The notes beneath the pieces are model-generated. The model worked only from the letters and a program-made list of their open reading frames with translations, did not search any database and was not told the DNA's origin. A program made the position numbers and the translations under genes. Source: Gelidibacter algens (GTDB lineage Bacteria > Bacteroidota > Bacteroidia > Flavobacteriales > Flavobacteriaceae). From it: 64,000 nucleotides of DNA. Positions 33,327 through 41,146 of this stretch are shown piece by piece. The stretch covers positions 24,126-88,125 of the forward strand of contig NZ_LZRN01000015.1 in assembly GCF_001678675.1 (NCBI RefSeq), written 5' to 3'. Numbering within the stretch: the first letter of the stretch is position 1; the number at the start of each line of letters is the position of its first letter.

Positions 33327-34058
33327 TTATTTAAAAGATTGCTCCAGCTTGATAGCTCCTGGGAACAAAATGTTATTTTCTAGGTGAATGTGCACATGCA
33401 GGTCTTTTTCAAATTCGTCCAACATAGCATAGGTTACTTTGTACGTATTACAAGCATCAGCGGGAGGCGTGTAGTTGTTAGTCAATTTCGCTATCACTTC
33501 AAAACGTTCGCCTTCAGCTTCATGTTCATCTTTCATCATTGCAATTGGGTTTTCAACGGTTTCAAATTGTGGGGATTCAATTTTAACGCCGTCAATTTTT
33601 GCTTCAACCATACGTTTGATGAAAGGAAAAAGAATAAGCTCTTCTTTTTTCATGTGTGATGCCAATTCTTTTGAACATCCAATAAAAAGGGCTGTAATTT
33701 CTAAAAGTTCCGGATGTCTTTGTCCATGCACTTTGCAAAGTTTATCTAAAAACTGGCGTAATACAGGTATTTTTTCTTCAACATAACGGTGGTGTTTTTT
33801 CTCAACATATTCTGCTAATAAATCTAATGGCCATGATCTGTAATCAATGGATTGCTCACCTTTAGAATTTTGGATTGCTGAAAGTTTGTCCAACAATTCA
33901 TCGGCATCAATTTTATTTTTTGCGCATACTTCTTCAACAGTTCTATCGCCTTTACAGCAAAAATCGATACCATAGTTTGAAAATACGGCTGCAGTTCTGA
34001 AATCTTCAGCCACAAATTGGCCGATTTGTTTTTGTAAATCTTTATGTAATGTTTCCAT
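33327..34058 (-). CDS. ric: Iron-sulfur cluster repair di-iron protein (RIC/ScdA/YtfE)
   Basis: A 243-residue protein. The N-terminal DUF542 domain has the paired Cys GIDFCCKGDRTVEEVC. The C-terminal hemerythrin-like domain has His/Glu ligands in KKHHRYVEE, GQRHPEL, HMKKEELILFPFI, KDEHEAEGE and HVHIHLENNILFP. RIC repairs Fe-S clusters damaged by NO or oxidants. It has its own promoter with a palindrome of the Rrf2 type over it, the classic NsrR target arrangement. Confidence 0.95.
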   Translation of the reverse strand: METLHKDLQKQIGQFVAEDFRTAAVFSNYGIDFCCKGDRTVEEVCAKNKIDADELLDKLSAIQNSKGEQSIDYRSWPLDLLAEYVEKKHHRYVEEKIPVLRQFLDKLCKVHGQRHPELLEITALFIGCSKELASHMKKEELILFPFIKRMVEAKIDGVKIESPQFETVENPIAMMKDEHEAEGERFEVIAKLTNNYTPPADACNTYKVTYAMLDEFEKDLHVHIHLENNILFPGAIKLEQSFK

Positions 34059-34122
34059 AATTTTTTCCCATCCTTTAACACAAGGATTTGTTTGGGTGTT
34101 TTTAATTAGACAAAAGTTATTT

Positions 34123-34138
34123 CGGATAAAAATATCCT
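34123..34138 (-). promoter_or_regulatory. Candidate Rrf2/NsrR-type operator over the ric promoter
   Basis: CGGATAAAAATATCCT holds the inverted repeat GGATA-N4-TATCC. Its centre lies about 12 bp from a near-consensus -7 element (minus AACTTTTG, 34111-34118), so a bound protein would block RNA polymerase. Confidence 0.55.
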
Positions 34139-34157
34139 ATTTATATTCAAATTTTTT

Positions 34158-34592
34158 TTACAGTTTTAAAAAGCTCACACCAGATTTGATATCAAGTGCC
34201 AGCTGTTCAAGGTTTGTGTTTTCCAACATATCTTTTAACTGATTTCTTATAGTCTTAAATTGGTCGTGTACAGGACAAGGGTGATTTTCATCGCACACAT
34301 GCAACCCTAATCCGCAGCCATTGTATATGCTATCTCCATCAATGGCATTGACAATTTGCGAGAGTTTGATGGATGAGATGTCTTTTTTAGCGATTTCAAA
34401 TCCGCCATAGGCGCCTTTTACAGAACTTATAATCTTATGTCTGACTAAGTCTTGTAAGATTTTTGCAGTAAATGCTACTGGTGAATCGATCTTTTTTGCA
34501 ATTTCCTTTAGGCTCACACGCTTACCGTCATAAGAGTTAGACGCTATATAGATAGACGCTTTAAGACCGTATTCGCAAGCTTTAGAAAACAT
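34158..34592 (-). CDS. Rrf2-family transcriptional regulator, NsrR-like
   Basis: A 144-residue Rrf2 protein. It has an N-terminal winged helix (MFSKACEYGLKASIYIA, VSLKEIAKKIDSPVAFTAKILQ, GAYGGFEIAKK) and three C-terminal Cys at 93, 100 and 106 (CGLGLHVCDENHPC, C-X6-C-X5-C) that could hold an Fe-S cluster as in NsrR or IscR. It is probably an NO or redox sensor. It lies 99 nt upstream of ric on the same strand, and its own promoter carries an operator-like palindrome, suggesting autoregulation. Whether it is a true NsrR orthologue is not settled. Confidence 0.88.
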   Translation of the reverse strand: MFSKACEYGLKASIYIASNSYDGKRVSLKEIAKKIDSPVAFTAKILQDLVRHKIISSVKGAYGGFEIAKKDISSIKLSQIVNAIDGDSIYNGCGLGLHVCDENHPCPVHDQFKTIRNQLKDMLENTNLEQLALDIKSGVSFLKL

Positions 34593-34613
34593 AGGTTAAT
34601 GATTTAATTGACG

Positions 34614-34652
34614 CAAAGATAACACAAATATTAATTCGGACAAAATTATCCG
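34614..34652 (-). promoter_or_regulatory. Promoter and operator of the Rrf2 gene
   Basis: The minus strand has TATCTTTG (34614-34621), a full -7 match. The palindrome CGGACAAAATTATCCG (34637-34652) is centred 23.5 bp upstream of it, over the expected -33 region, where binding would repress. Confidence 0.6.
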
Positions 34653-34683
34653 TAATAAAATATATATTTTTATTTGAGAAGTT

Positions 34684-35385
34684 TTAATGACACTCTATGG
34701 TGCCTTGAGCCATTTCAGCCACAGGGGCAGGAGAGATGTAAGGGATGCCAAGGCCCATGCCGCGTAAAATAAACAAGATGCCAATAACTACCACAAATAT
34801 AGGAATAGCTTTTTGAATGCGTTGCTTGATACTAGTGTTTAAGAATTTACCTAAATAAATAGCGGAAGTCATCAACGGGATGGTCCCGATACCAAATAAA
34901 GCCATATACAAACTGCCCATCAAGGCACCGTTCATAGCCAACGATGCAAAGACCGCCATATAAACCAAGCCACATGGCAAAAATCCGTTAAGGAAACCAA
35001 TGGTAAGAAAGGTATCTGCCGTTTTTTTCTTTAGTGCTTGTCCTAAAGACGATTTGACTTTAGAAATAAGTTTATAAACAGGTTTTGAGAAGTTATATTT
35101 GTTGAAGGTTTTTGTAGGAATGAGCACCACAACGATCATCAAAACGCCGATAGCGATAGAGAGTTGTTGCTGAAGACCAAAAATATAAAGACTTTTCCCA
35201 ACCAAGCCGAAGAAGAGCCCGATGAGACTATAGGCTAAAATGCGTCCGAAGTGGTAAGTGAAAATCTGGAATACTTTTTTGGTAGAATTTGTGCGGTCAA
35301 CAGGCAACATAAAGGCGATTGGTCCACACATGCCTACGCAGTGGAAACTTCCCAATAAACCGAATATGAGTGCAGACCATAGCAT
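34684..35385 (-). CDS. TauE/SafE (DsbD-like) family membrane protein of the cco cluster
   Basis: A 233-residue membrane protein with about six helices. It opens LIFGLLGSFHCVGMCGPIAF, a His/Cys motif typical of the sulfite-exporter/DsbD-2 group found at the end of cbb3 oxidase clusters, and has a matching GFLNGFLPCGLVYMA in the second half. The His and Cys residues suggest copper or thiol handling during oxidase assembly. It directly abuts the fixH-like gene (0-nt gap) and is the last gene of the cco unit. Confidence 0.85.
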   Translation of the reverse strand: MLWSALIFGLLGSFHCVGMCGPIAFMLPVDRTNSTKKVFQIFTYHFGRILAYSLIGLFFGLVGKSLYIFGLQQQLSIAIGVLMIVVVLIPTKTFNKYNFSKPVYKLISKVKSSLGQALKKKTADTFLTIGFLNGFLPCGLVYMAVFASLAMNGALMGSLYMALFGIGTIPLMTSAIYLGKFLNTSIKQRIQKAIPIFVVVIGILFILRGMGLGIPYISPAPVAEMAQGTIECH

Positions 35386-35832
35386 CTAATACGTAATATC
35401 TTTTTTAAATATATAGGAGTTTCCGTTATATTGCCAATCTACTTTAATGTTCCAACGACCACCTACTAAACGTTTGTCAGGTATGAGCAAATTATGGTCA
35501 GACAATGAAATTATACTTTCAAAGTCTAATTGTTTACTAGATGGTCTATATAGGAACACTTTACCTGTAATGTCTGATGGATTCATGTTTTCAGGAAACG
35601 TAATGACTATTCCATTATCAGCACGCGTATATGTAATATCTTCTTCTAATGCCTGAGCATTTCTTTGTTTGTTGAGCTCATTTTCAAATTGCAACTCCTG
35701 CTTGTAATAGTTTTCTGTGACCATATCATGCTCATACTTTTTGTTGATGGTCATGGAAATCACAAAATATAATATAAAGCTTATAAAGCCTATAAACGCT
35801 AAGACAATGCCTGTACCCCAATTGAATTTCAT
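35386..35832 (-). CDS. ccoH: FixH/CcoH-like cbb3 oxidase assembly protein
   Basis: A 148-residue protein with one N-terminal membrane helix (GIVLAFIGFISFILYFVISM). An Ig-like FixH domain follows: HDMVTENYYKQELQFENELNKQ, then ITFPENMNPSDITGKVFLYRPS and RLVGGRWNIKVDWQ. FixH/CcoH helps assemble the cbb3 oxidase. It lies between ccoG and the TauE-like gene. The 78-nt gap to ccoG contains short TTGAAC/TTGAAT repeats. Confidence 0.88.
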   Translation of the reverse strand: MKFNWGTGIVLAFIGFISFILYFVISMTINKKYEHDMVTENYYKQELQFENELNKQRNAQALEEDITYTRADNGIVITFPENMNPSDITGKVFLYRPSSKQLDFESIISLSDHNLLIPDKRLVGGRWNIKVDWQYNGNSYIFKKDITY

Positions 35833-35910
35833 AATCCTTTTTTTTTAAATTTGAACTTGAATTTGAACTTCAAATTCTACTTTATTGATTTCTCAATTTC
35901 AAAAATTCTA

Positions 35911-37336
35911 TTACTTATAACTTCTAGGTCCTAAAAAGTTAACGGTTGTTGTTTCAATCAAGTCATCGTTACTGTAAACCTCAATCATCAATTTGTTCTT
36001 GTCTGAATTTAATTCACTTTGATCAATTTCAATAAACAAGGTGCCTTCTGCCAAACCTTGTTTTGGAACGGTAAAGCGATCTTCAGCAGAAACCAATATA
36101 ATGGTGCCTTTATAAGTTCTCAATTTAAAGTTGATTTCTGGAATATCCCTAGTGGTTTTATTGATCAATTTATAGGTAAACACGTTGCTTATAATATTGT
36201 CTTCCTTATGTTCAAACAATTGACCAGGAAGTCTCAGTACTCGTGCTTCTACATCATTTCTTAACATTAACATGCCTATCAAAAGACCTGTTAAAATGAA
36301 TAACACAGCAGAATAGCCTTTGAGTCGTGGTGTAAACTCGAATTTCTTTTTCTTTTCAATATTTTCTTCACTCGCATATCTGATAAGACCTTTTGGAAGG
36401 TTGATACTTTCCATAATATGGTCACACTCATCAATACATGCGGTACAGTTGACACATTCCAATTGTGTACCGTTTCTAATATCGATACCTGTTGGACATA
36501 CATTTACACATTGGAAACAATCGATACAATCCCCATGACCCAGTGCTTCCCGATCTTCGTTTTTGCGGAATTTTTTTCTGCCATTTTCGGCTTCTCCACG
36601 TTTATGGTCGTAGGCCACAATGATAGATTTATTGTCTAACAAAACGCCTTGCAACCTTCCGTAAGGACAAGCTATAATACAAACCTGTTCTCTAAACCAT
36701 GCAAACACAAAATAAAATACACCAGTAAAAATAACAAGAGATATTAATGTACTGGCATGAGCTGTTGGGCCTTCAACAATATAGCTGATCAATTTGTCAC
36801 TGCCTATCACATAAGCCAAAAACACGTTGGCAATAATGAATGAGATGATTAAAAACAAGGTCCATTTTGAGGCACGCTTCTTTATTTTTTCAGCATTCCA
36901 TTCCTGTCTATCCAAACGCATCTGGGCACCTCGGTCTCCATCAATCCAATATTCAATGCGTCTAAACACCATTTCCATAAAAATGGTTTGAGGGCATATC
37001 CATCCGCAGAAAATACGTCCGAAAGCCACCGTAAACAATGCTATGAAAATAACACCGATCAACATGGAGATGACAAAAAGATAAAAATCTTGAGGCCAAA
37101 ACGGAAAGCCTAAAATATTAAAACGGCGTTCCAAGATGTTGAACATTAAAAACTGGTTGCCATTTATTTTAATAAAAGGCGCCAATAAAAGAAAAGACCA
37201 AAAGTACATAACTGACCCACTTGCGATAGTCGTAAAATCTGCCGCTGGGTTTTTTTGGAAATACCCATTTGCGATTACCTTCTTCAGTAAGTGTGCCTAT
37301 GGTGTCTCTAAAGCTTTCGTTATCTGGTGTTTCCAA
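35911..37336 (-). pseudogene. ccoG: Cytochrome c oxidase accessory protein CcoG, frameshifted near its N-terminus
   Basis: The intact part (35911-37209) encodes a membrane protein with CGWICPQTIFMEMVFRR and two 4Fe-4S motifs (CIDCFQCVNVCPTG and CVNCTACIDECD). The usual N-terminus is encoded upstream in another frame as ETPDNESFRDTIGTLTEEG and FYDYRKWVSYVLLV. Removing one T from the four-T run (minus strand, about 37185-37188) joins them as VLLVFLLLAPFIK. The full span would be about 474 residues, the normal CcoG size. The only plausible start is TTG at 37336, since a stop codon lies four codons upstream. CcoG is a copper reductase for oxidase assembly. Confidence 0.85.
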
Positions 37337-37404
37337 GATATTTGTTTATGATCTTAAGACTATGTTCAAAGTACTCCAGTGCGCACTTTTAAATAGTTAA
37401 GAGG

Positions 37405-38355
37405 TTATTTTTCAACGCTAATTACATCATCGGTTTTGTTCTCAATAGCTTCAGTGGGGATAGCGTCTTTTGGGGCATTTTCACTTGTCCAAATTTCACC
37501 TTCCGGATCCTTCGGTTTTGCAGGCGTTGTACCTTCAAAGGTCATTACGTAACTTGATACTTGAGCCATTTCATTAGGTTTTAAGGTTTGTTTCCAAGCA
37601 ATCATTCCTTTTCCATTACGTCCACCTTCACTAATGGTGTTAAATATGTTTTTGATGCCACCACCTAAAATCCAATTCTTGTCAGTGAGGTTAGGCCCAA
37701 TTCCACCACCGCCGTCTGCCATGTGGCATGCCACACAATTAGCTTCATAGATGGTTTTTCCATTTGATAAATCTGCAGCATCGGTTAAAACAATTACAGA
37801 ATTGAAATCAACCATATCTTTTGCAGTTTTTTTATACTCTTCCAGCTCCACTTTGGCCTGCGCTAATGTGGTCTGTAATTCATCATATTGATTTTCTCCA
37901 TCAAAAACGTGATAGCGCAACATGTACACAAAGGCAAAAATAATGGACGCATAAAACCCATAAAGCCACCATGGCGGAAGATCATTGTCCAGTTCTTTGA
38001 TGCCGTCATAATTGTGGTCCAGCACAATTTCGCCTTCTTTTTCCATAGGTTTTGAGCCCAACATTTTTTTGTAGGTATTCTTAACCCATTCCACAATTCG
38101 TAAAGGTGACTTTTTAGTTGCTAAAAACCGTGCTTGAGCTGCTTCATCCAAGCTCTGGAACATCACATTCTCTAAGGCACCAACAATGGCTTCAATAGCC
38201 AGAAGAACTAGCACTACCAGTAAAAGGAAAAGCATGATCACGGGGTATTTCATAAATGCAGGTTCATTGCCAGCATCGACAAAAAATTCAATGAGTCCGA
38301 AAATAATTAAGAATATTAAGGGTACCCTGACGTAAGATGGGATTAAGTTTCTCAT
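37405..38355 (-). CDS. ccoP: cbb3-type cytochrome c oxidase subunit III, monohaem CcoP
   Basis: A 316-residue protein with N-terminal membrane helices (residues 11-28 and 36-60), the cbb3 subunit III segment with DHNYDGIKELDNDLPPWW, a further helix and a coiled coil (about 155-180). One cytochrome c domain has CVACH (207-211) and a Met ligand near 251 (GKGMIAWK). Proteobacterial CcoP has two haems; this one has one, as is usual in Bacteroidota. Its start overlaps the ccoQ stop by 4 nt. Confidence 0.93.
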   Translation of the reverse strand: MRNLIPSYVRVPLIFLIIFGLIEFFVDAGNEPAFMKYPVIMLFLLLVVLVLLAIEAIVGALENVMFQSLDEAAQARFLATKKSPLRIVEWVKNTYKKMLGSKPMEKEGEIVLDHNYDGIKELDNDLPPWWLYGFYASIIFAFVYMLRYHVFDGENQYDELQTTLAQAKVELEEYKKTAKDMVDFNSVIVLTDAADLSNGKTIYEANCVACHMADGGGGIGPNLTDKNWILGGGIKNIFNTISEGGRNGKGMIAWKQTLKPNEMAQVSSYVMTFEGTTPAKPKDPEGEIWTSENAPKDAIPTEAIENKTDDVISVEK

Positions 38356-38537
38356 AGTGTAGTTTCGTTTTCGTTGTCTAAAGGAATATCACTCATTTTT
38401 TTGATATAATCTTTCTTTGCGGTAATCACCCAATAAAAAAGGGCAACGAAAAAAATGAAAAAGATAAGTAATGAGATCATCGGGTATATTTCTATCCCCG
38501 CAATACTGTCCATATGGTTTTTTACAAATTTTAGCAT
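38352..38537 (-). CDS. ccoQ: CcoQ-like small subunit of cbb3 oxidase
   Basis: A 61-residue protein with a single membrane helix (MISLLIFFIFFVALFYWVI) followed by a charged tail. Its place between ccoNO and ccoP, 5 nt from one and overlapping the other by 4 nt, identifies it as the CcoQ/FixQ stabilising subunit. Confidence 0.85.
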   Translation of the reverse strand: MLKFVKNHMDSIAGIEIYPMISLLIFFIFFVALFYWVITAKKDYIKKMSDIPLDNENETTL

Positions 38538-38542
38538 GATTC

Positions 38543-40726
38543 TTAGTTTTGTGTGGTTTCTAAATCTTGTAATTTAATATCAGTTCCTAAGCGCTGTAAG
38601 TAAGCAATTATGGCTACAATCTCACGATTTCGCATTTCTACGAAGTCTGCGCCGCTACTATTCTTATCGGCTTCATATGATTCCACAAAGTCTGGGTCAG
38701 AATATAGATTTTCTTCAATTTTCTCACCTTGTGCTGCCATGTGCTGCTGTGCGTTTGCAATCTCCTCATCAGTGTAAGGTACACCCAAGGTTACCATAGC
38801 TCTCATTTTGGTTTCTGTGTTTGACTTATCCAATTCGCTTTTAATTAACCATTTGTAAGCTGGCATAATCGATCCTGATGAGGTACTTTGAGGGTCATAC
38901 ATATGGTTGAAATGCCAATTGTCAGAATACTTGCCTCCAACTCTATGCAAATCAGGCCCAGTACGTTTACTTCCCCAAAGGAATGGATGGTCATACACAA
39001 ATTCACCTGCTTTTGAGAATTCGCCATAGCGCTCAACTTCATCCCTAAAAGGTCTGACCATTTGAGAATGGCAACCTACACAACCCTCACGGATATAGAG
39101 ATCCCTTCCTTCAAGTTCTAAAGGCGTATAAGGTTTGACACTGCTGATTGTTGGAATGTTCGATTTTACCATAATGGTTGGTACAATTTGTATGATACCT
39201 CCTATAAGTATCGCCACCGTAGCTCCAATAGTCAATTGAATTGGTCTACGCTCTAACCAACTGTGCCAATGTTCACCAGCAACTCGTTTTTTGGAAACAC
39301 GTTGTAATGCTGGAGCTTCAGCAAGGTCATCAGTAACTTCGCTACCTTTTCTAATGGTTTGGACAACGTTGTAAATTAACACAATCATCCCCGTAATATA
39401 AAGGGTACCACCAATGGCACGCATCCAATACATTGGCATAATTTCAGTAACAGTTTCTAAGAAGTTACCGTAAACAAGGGTGCCGTCAGGATTAAATTGT
39501 TTCCACATACTGGCTTGGGTAAATCCTGCCACATACAATGGAAGGGCATACATAATAATCCCTAAAGTTCCAATCCAGAAATGTAAGTTAGCTAATCCAA
39601 CAGAGTAAAGTTTAGTTTTTGTCATACGTGGAATCAACCAATAGATCATACCAAAGGCCAAGAATCCGTTCCATGCCAAGGCACCAACGTGAACGTGAGC
39701 AATAATCCAGTCGGTATAATGCGCAATCGCATTTACGTTTTTCAGAGATAACAGTGGCCCTTCAAAGGTGGCCATCCCGTAACCTGTAATGGCAACGACC
39801 ATAAATTTTAAAACAGGGTCAGTTCTTACTTTGTCCCAAGCACCACGAAGTGTTAAGAGTCCGTTGATCATCCCGCCCCAAGAAGGCATCAAGAGCATTA
39901 CAGAAAAGGCAACCCCTAAATTTTGTGCCCATTCCGGTAAGGCTGTATATAACAAATGGTGCGGTCCTGCCCAGATATAAATAAAAATTAAGGACCAGAA
40001 GTGGATTATGGAAAGACGGTAAGAATACACAGGCCTGTTAGCCGCTTTGGGCACAAAATAATACATAAGGCCCAAGAAAGGTGTTGTCAAGAAAAACGCC
40101 ACGGCATTATGTCCATACCACCATTGCACCAGTGCATCCTGAACACCTGCATATACTGAGTAACTTTTGAAAGCGCCTACTGGCACCGCCAAACTATTAA
40201 AAATATGGAGGACAGCAACAGTTACAAATGTGGCGATGTAAAACCAAATTGCCACATATAAATGGCGTTGTCTTCTTCTTAAGATGGTTCCTATAAGATT
40301 CCATCCGAAAACCACCCATACCACAGCGATGGCAATATCAAATGGCCATTCCAATTCAGCATATTCCTTTGAAGATGAAAACCCTAATGGAAGCGTGATA
40401 GCAGCACCAACAATGATCAATTGCCACCCCCAAAAGTTGAAATTACTTAAGGCGTCACTGAACATCCGAGCTTTTAGCAAACGCTGTGACGAGTAATAAA
40501 CGCCGGCAAAAATGGCATTCCCCACGAAGGCAAAAATCACTGCATTGGTGTGCAAGGGTCTCAATCTTCCAAAGCTCAACCATGAAATTCCGTCTGTAAG
40601 ATTTGGGAAAAGAAATAAGAAAGCCAGTAATAGGCCCACCAACATCCCGATAAAGCCCCAAAACATGGTGGCATAAAGGAATTTTTTGACGATTTTATTA
40701 TCGTAATAAAATTGTTGCATTTCCAT
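38543..40726 (-). CDS. ccoN: Fused cbb3 oxidase subunits I and II (CcoN-CcoO)
   Basis: A 727-residue protein. Residues 1-470 are CcoN with 12 helices. The low-spin haem and active-site ligands are visible as His59 (RPLHTN), His206 (WWYGHNAVAF), His256/His257 (GPHHLLY) and the HVHVGALAWNG helix with His344/His346. Residues 490-727 are CcoO, with one membrane helix and a haem c site REGCVGCHSQMVRP (Cys549, Cys552, His553). The fusion is the rule in many Bacteroidota. It is the catalytic core of the high-affinity terminal oxidase. It starts 8 nt after ccoS. Confidence 0.96.
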   Translation of the reverse strand: MEMQQFYYDNKIVKKFLYATMFWGFIGMLVGLLLAFLFLFPNLTDGISWLSFGRLRPLHTNAVIFAFVGNAIFAGVYYSSQRLLKARMFSDALSNFNFWGWQLIIVGAAITLPLGFSSSKEYAELEWPFDIAIAVVWVVFGWNLIGTILRRRQRHLYVAIWFYIATFVTVAVLHIFNSLAVPVGAFKSYSVYAGVQDALVQWWYGHNAVAFFLTTPFLGLMYYFVPKAANRPVYSYRLSIIHFWSLIFIYIWAGPHHLLYTALPEWAQNLGVAFSVMLLMPSWGGMINGLLTLRGAWDKVRTDPVLKFMVVAITGYGMATFEGPLLSLKNVNAIAHYTDWIIAHVHVGALAWNGFLAFGMIYWLIPRMTKTKLYSVGLANLHFWIGTLGIIMYALPLYVAGFTQASMWKQFNPDGTLVYGNFLETVTEIMPMYWMRAIGGTLYITGMIVLIYNVVQTIRKGSEVTDDLAEAPALQRVSKKRVAGEHWHSWLERRPIQLTIGATVAILIGGIIQIVPTIMVKSNIPTISSVKPYTPLELEGRDLYIREGCVGCHSQMVRPFRDEVERYGEFSKAGEFVYDHPFLWGSKRTGPDLHRVGGKYSDNWHFNHMYDPQSTSSGSIMPAYKWLIKSELDKSNTETKMRAMVTLGVPYTDEEIANAQQHMAAQGEKIEENLYSDPDFVESYEADKNSSGADFVEMRNREIVAIIAYLQRLGTDIKLQDLETTQN

Positions 40727-40734
40727 AGTAAAAA

Positions 40735-40920
40735 TTATTCTTGATTAGTTAGTTTTGATTTTTTTGGTTTTTCTTTTATTAATTCATCTTCAAAAAGCAT
40801 ACGCACTGATGGTGTATAACTGTCATCATATTGGCCACTCTTTACTGCAAAAATAAAGGCGATAAAAAAAATGACAGCAACTATAATGCTGATGGTCAGT
40901 AAAATGTATATAACGCTCAT
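40735..40920 (-). CDS. ccoS: cbb3 oxidase assembly protein CcoS
   Basis: A 61-residue protein with one N-terminal helix (VIYILLTISIIVAVIFFIAFIFAV) and the CcoS signature SGQYDDSYTPSVRMLFED. CcoS is needed for cofactor insertion into CcoN. It is the first gene after the Crp/Fnr-type promoter at 40941-40984, heading ccoS-ccoNO-ccoQ-ccoP-ccoG-ccoH. Confidence 0.93.
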   Translation of the reverse strand: MSVIYILLTISIIVAVIFFIAFIFAVKSGQYDDSYTPSVRMLFEDELIKEKPKKSKLTNQE

Positions 40921-40940
40921 ACCTATTAGAAGTTATGGAT

Positions 40941-40984
40941 CAAAATTACGTTTGAAGCCATGGTTATTTTATGATATTTATCAT
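40941..40984 (-). promoter_or_regulatory. Crp/Fnr-type operator plus -7 element of the ccoSNOQP operon
   Basis: On the minus strand ATGATAAATATCAT (40971-40984) is centred 29.5 bp upstream of TAATTTTG (40941-40948). The leader to ccoS would be about 17 nt. The rest of the gap to ccoI (40985-41146) shows no other clear signal. Confidence 0.78.
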
Positions 40985-41146
40985 GTTTGAGATTTATTTT
41001 TCCTCTAAAACAGAATGGGTTTTAAAATAAAACAATAGAAACTTTCGGTTCAAATCTATACAATTTTTTCTTAAAAAGGCTCTTTGAAATTGTATTGCAA
41101 TTGACAAAGGAAAATAAAAGGGTCATATAAATTTTTTAAAATTGAC

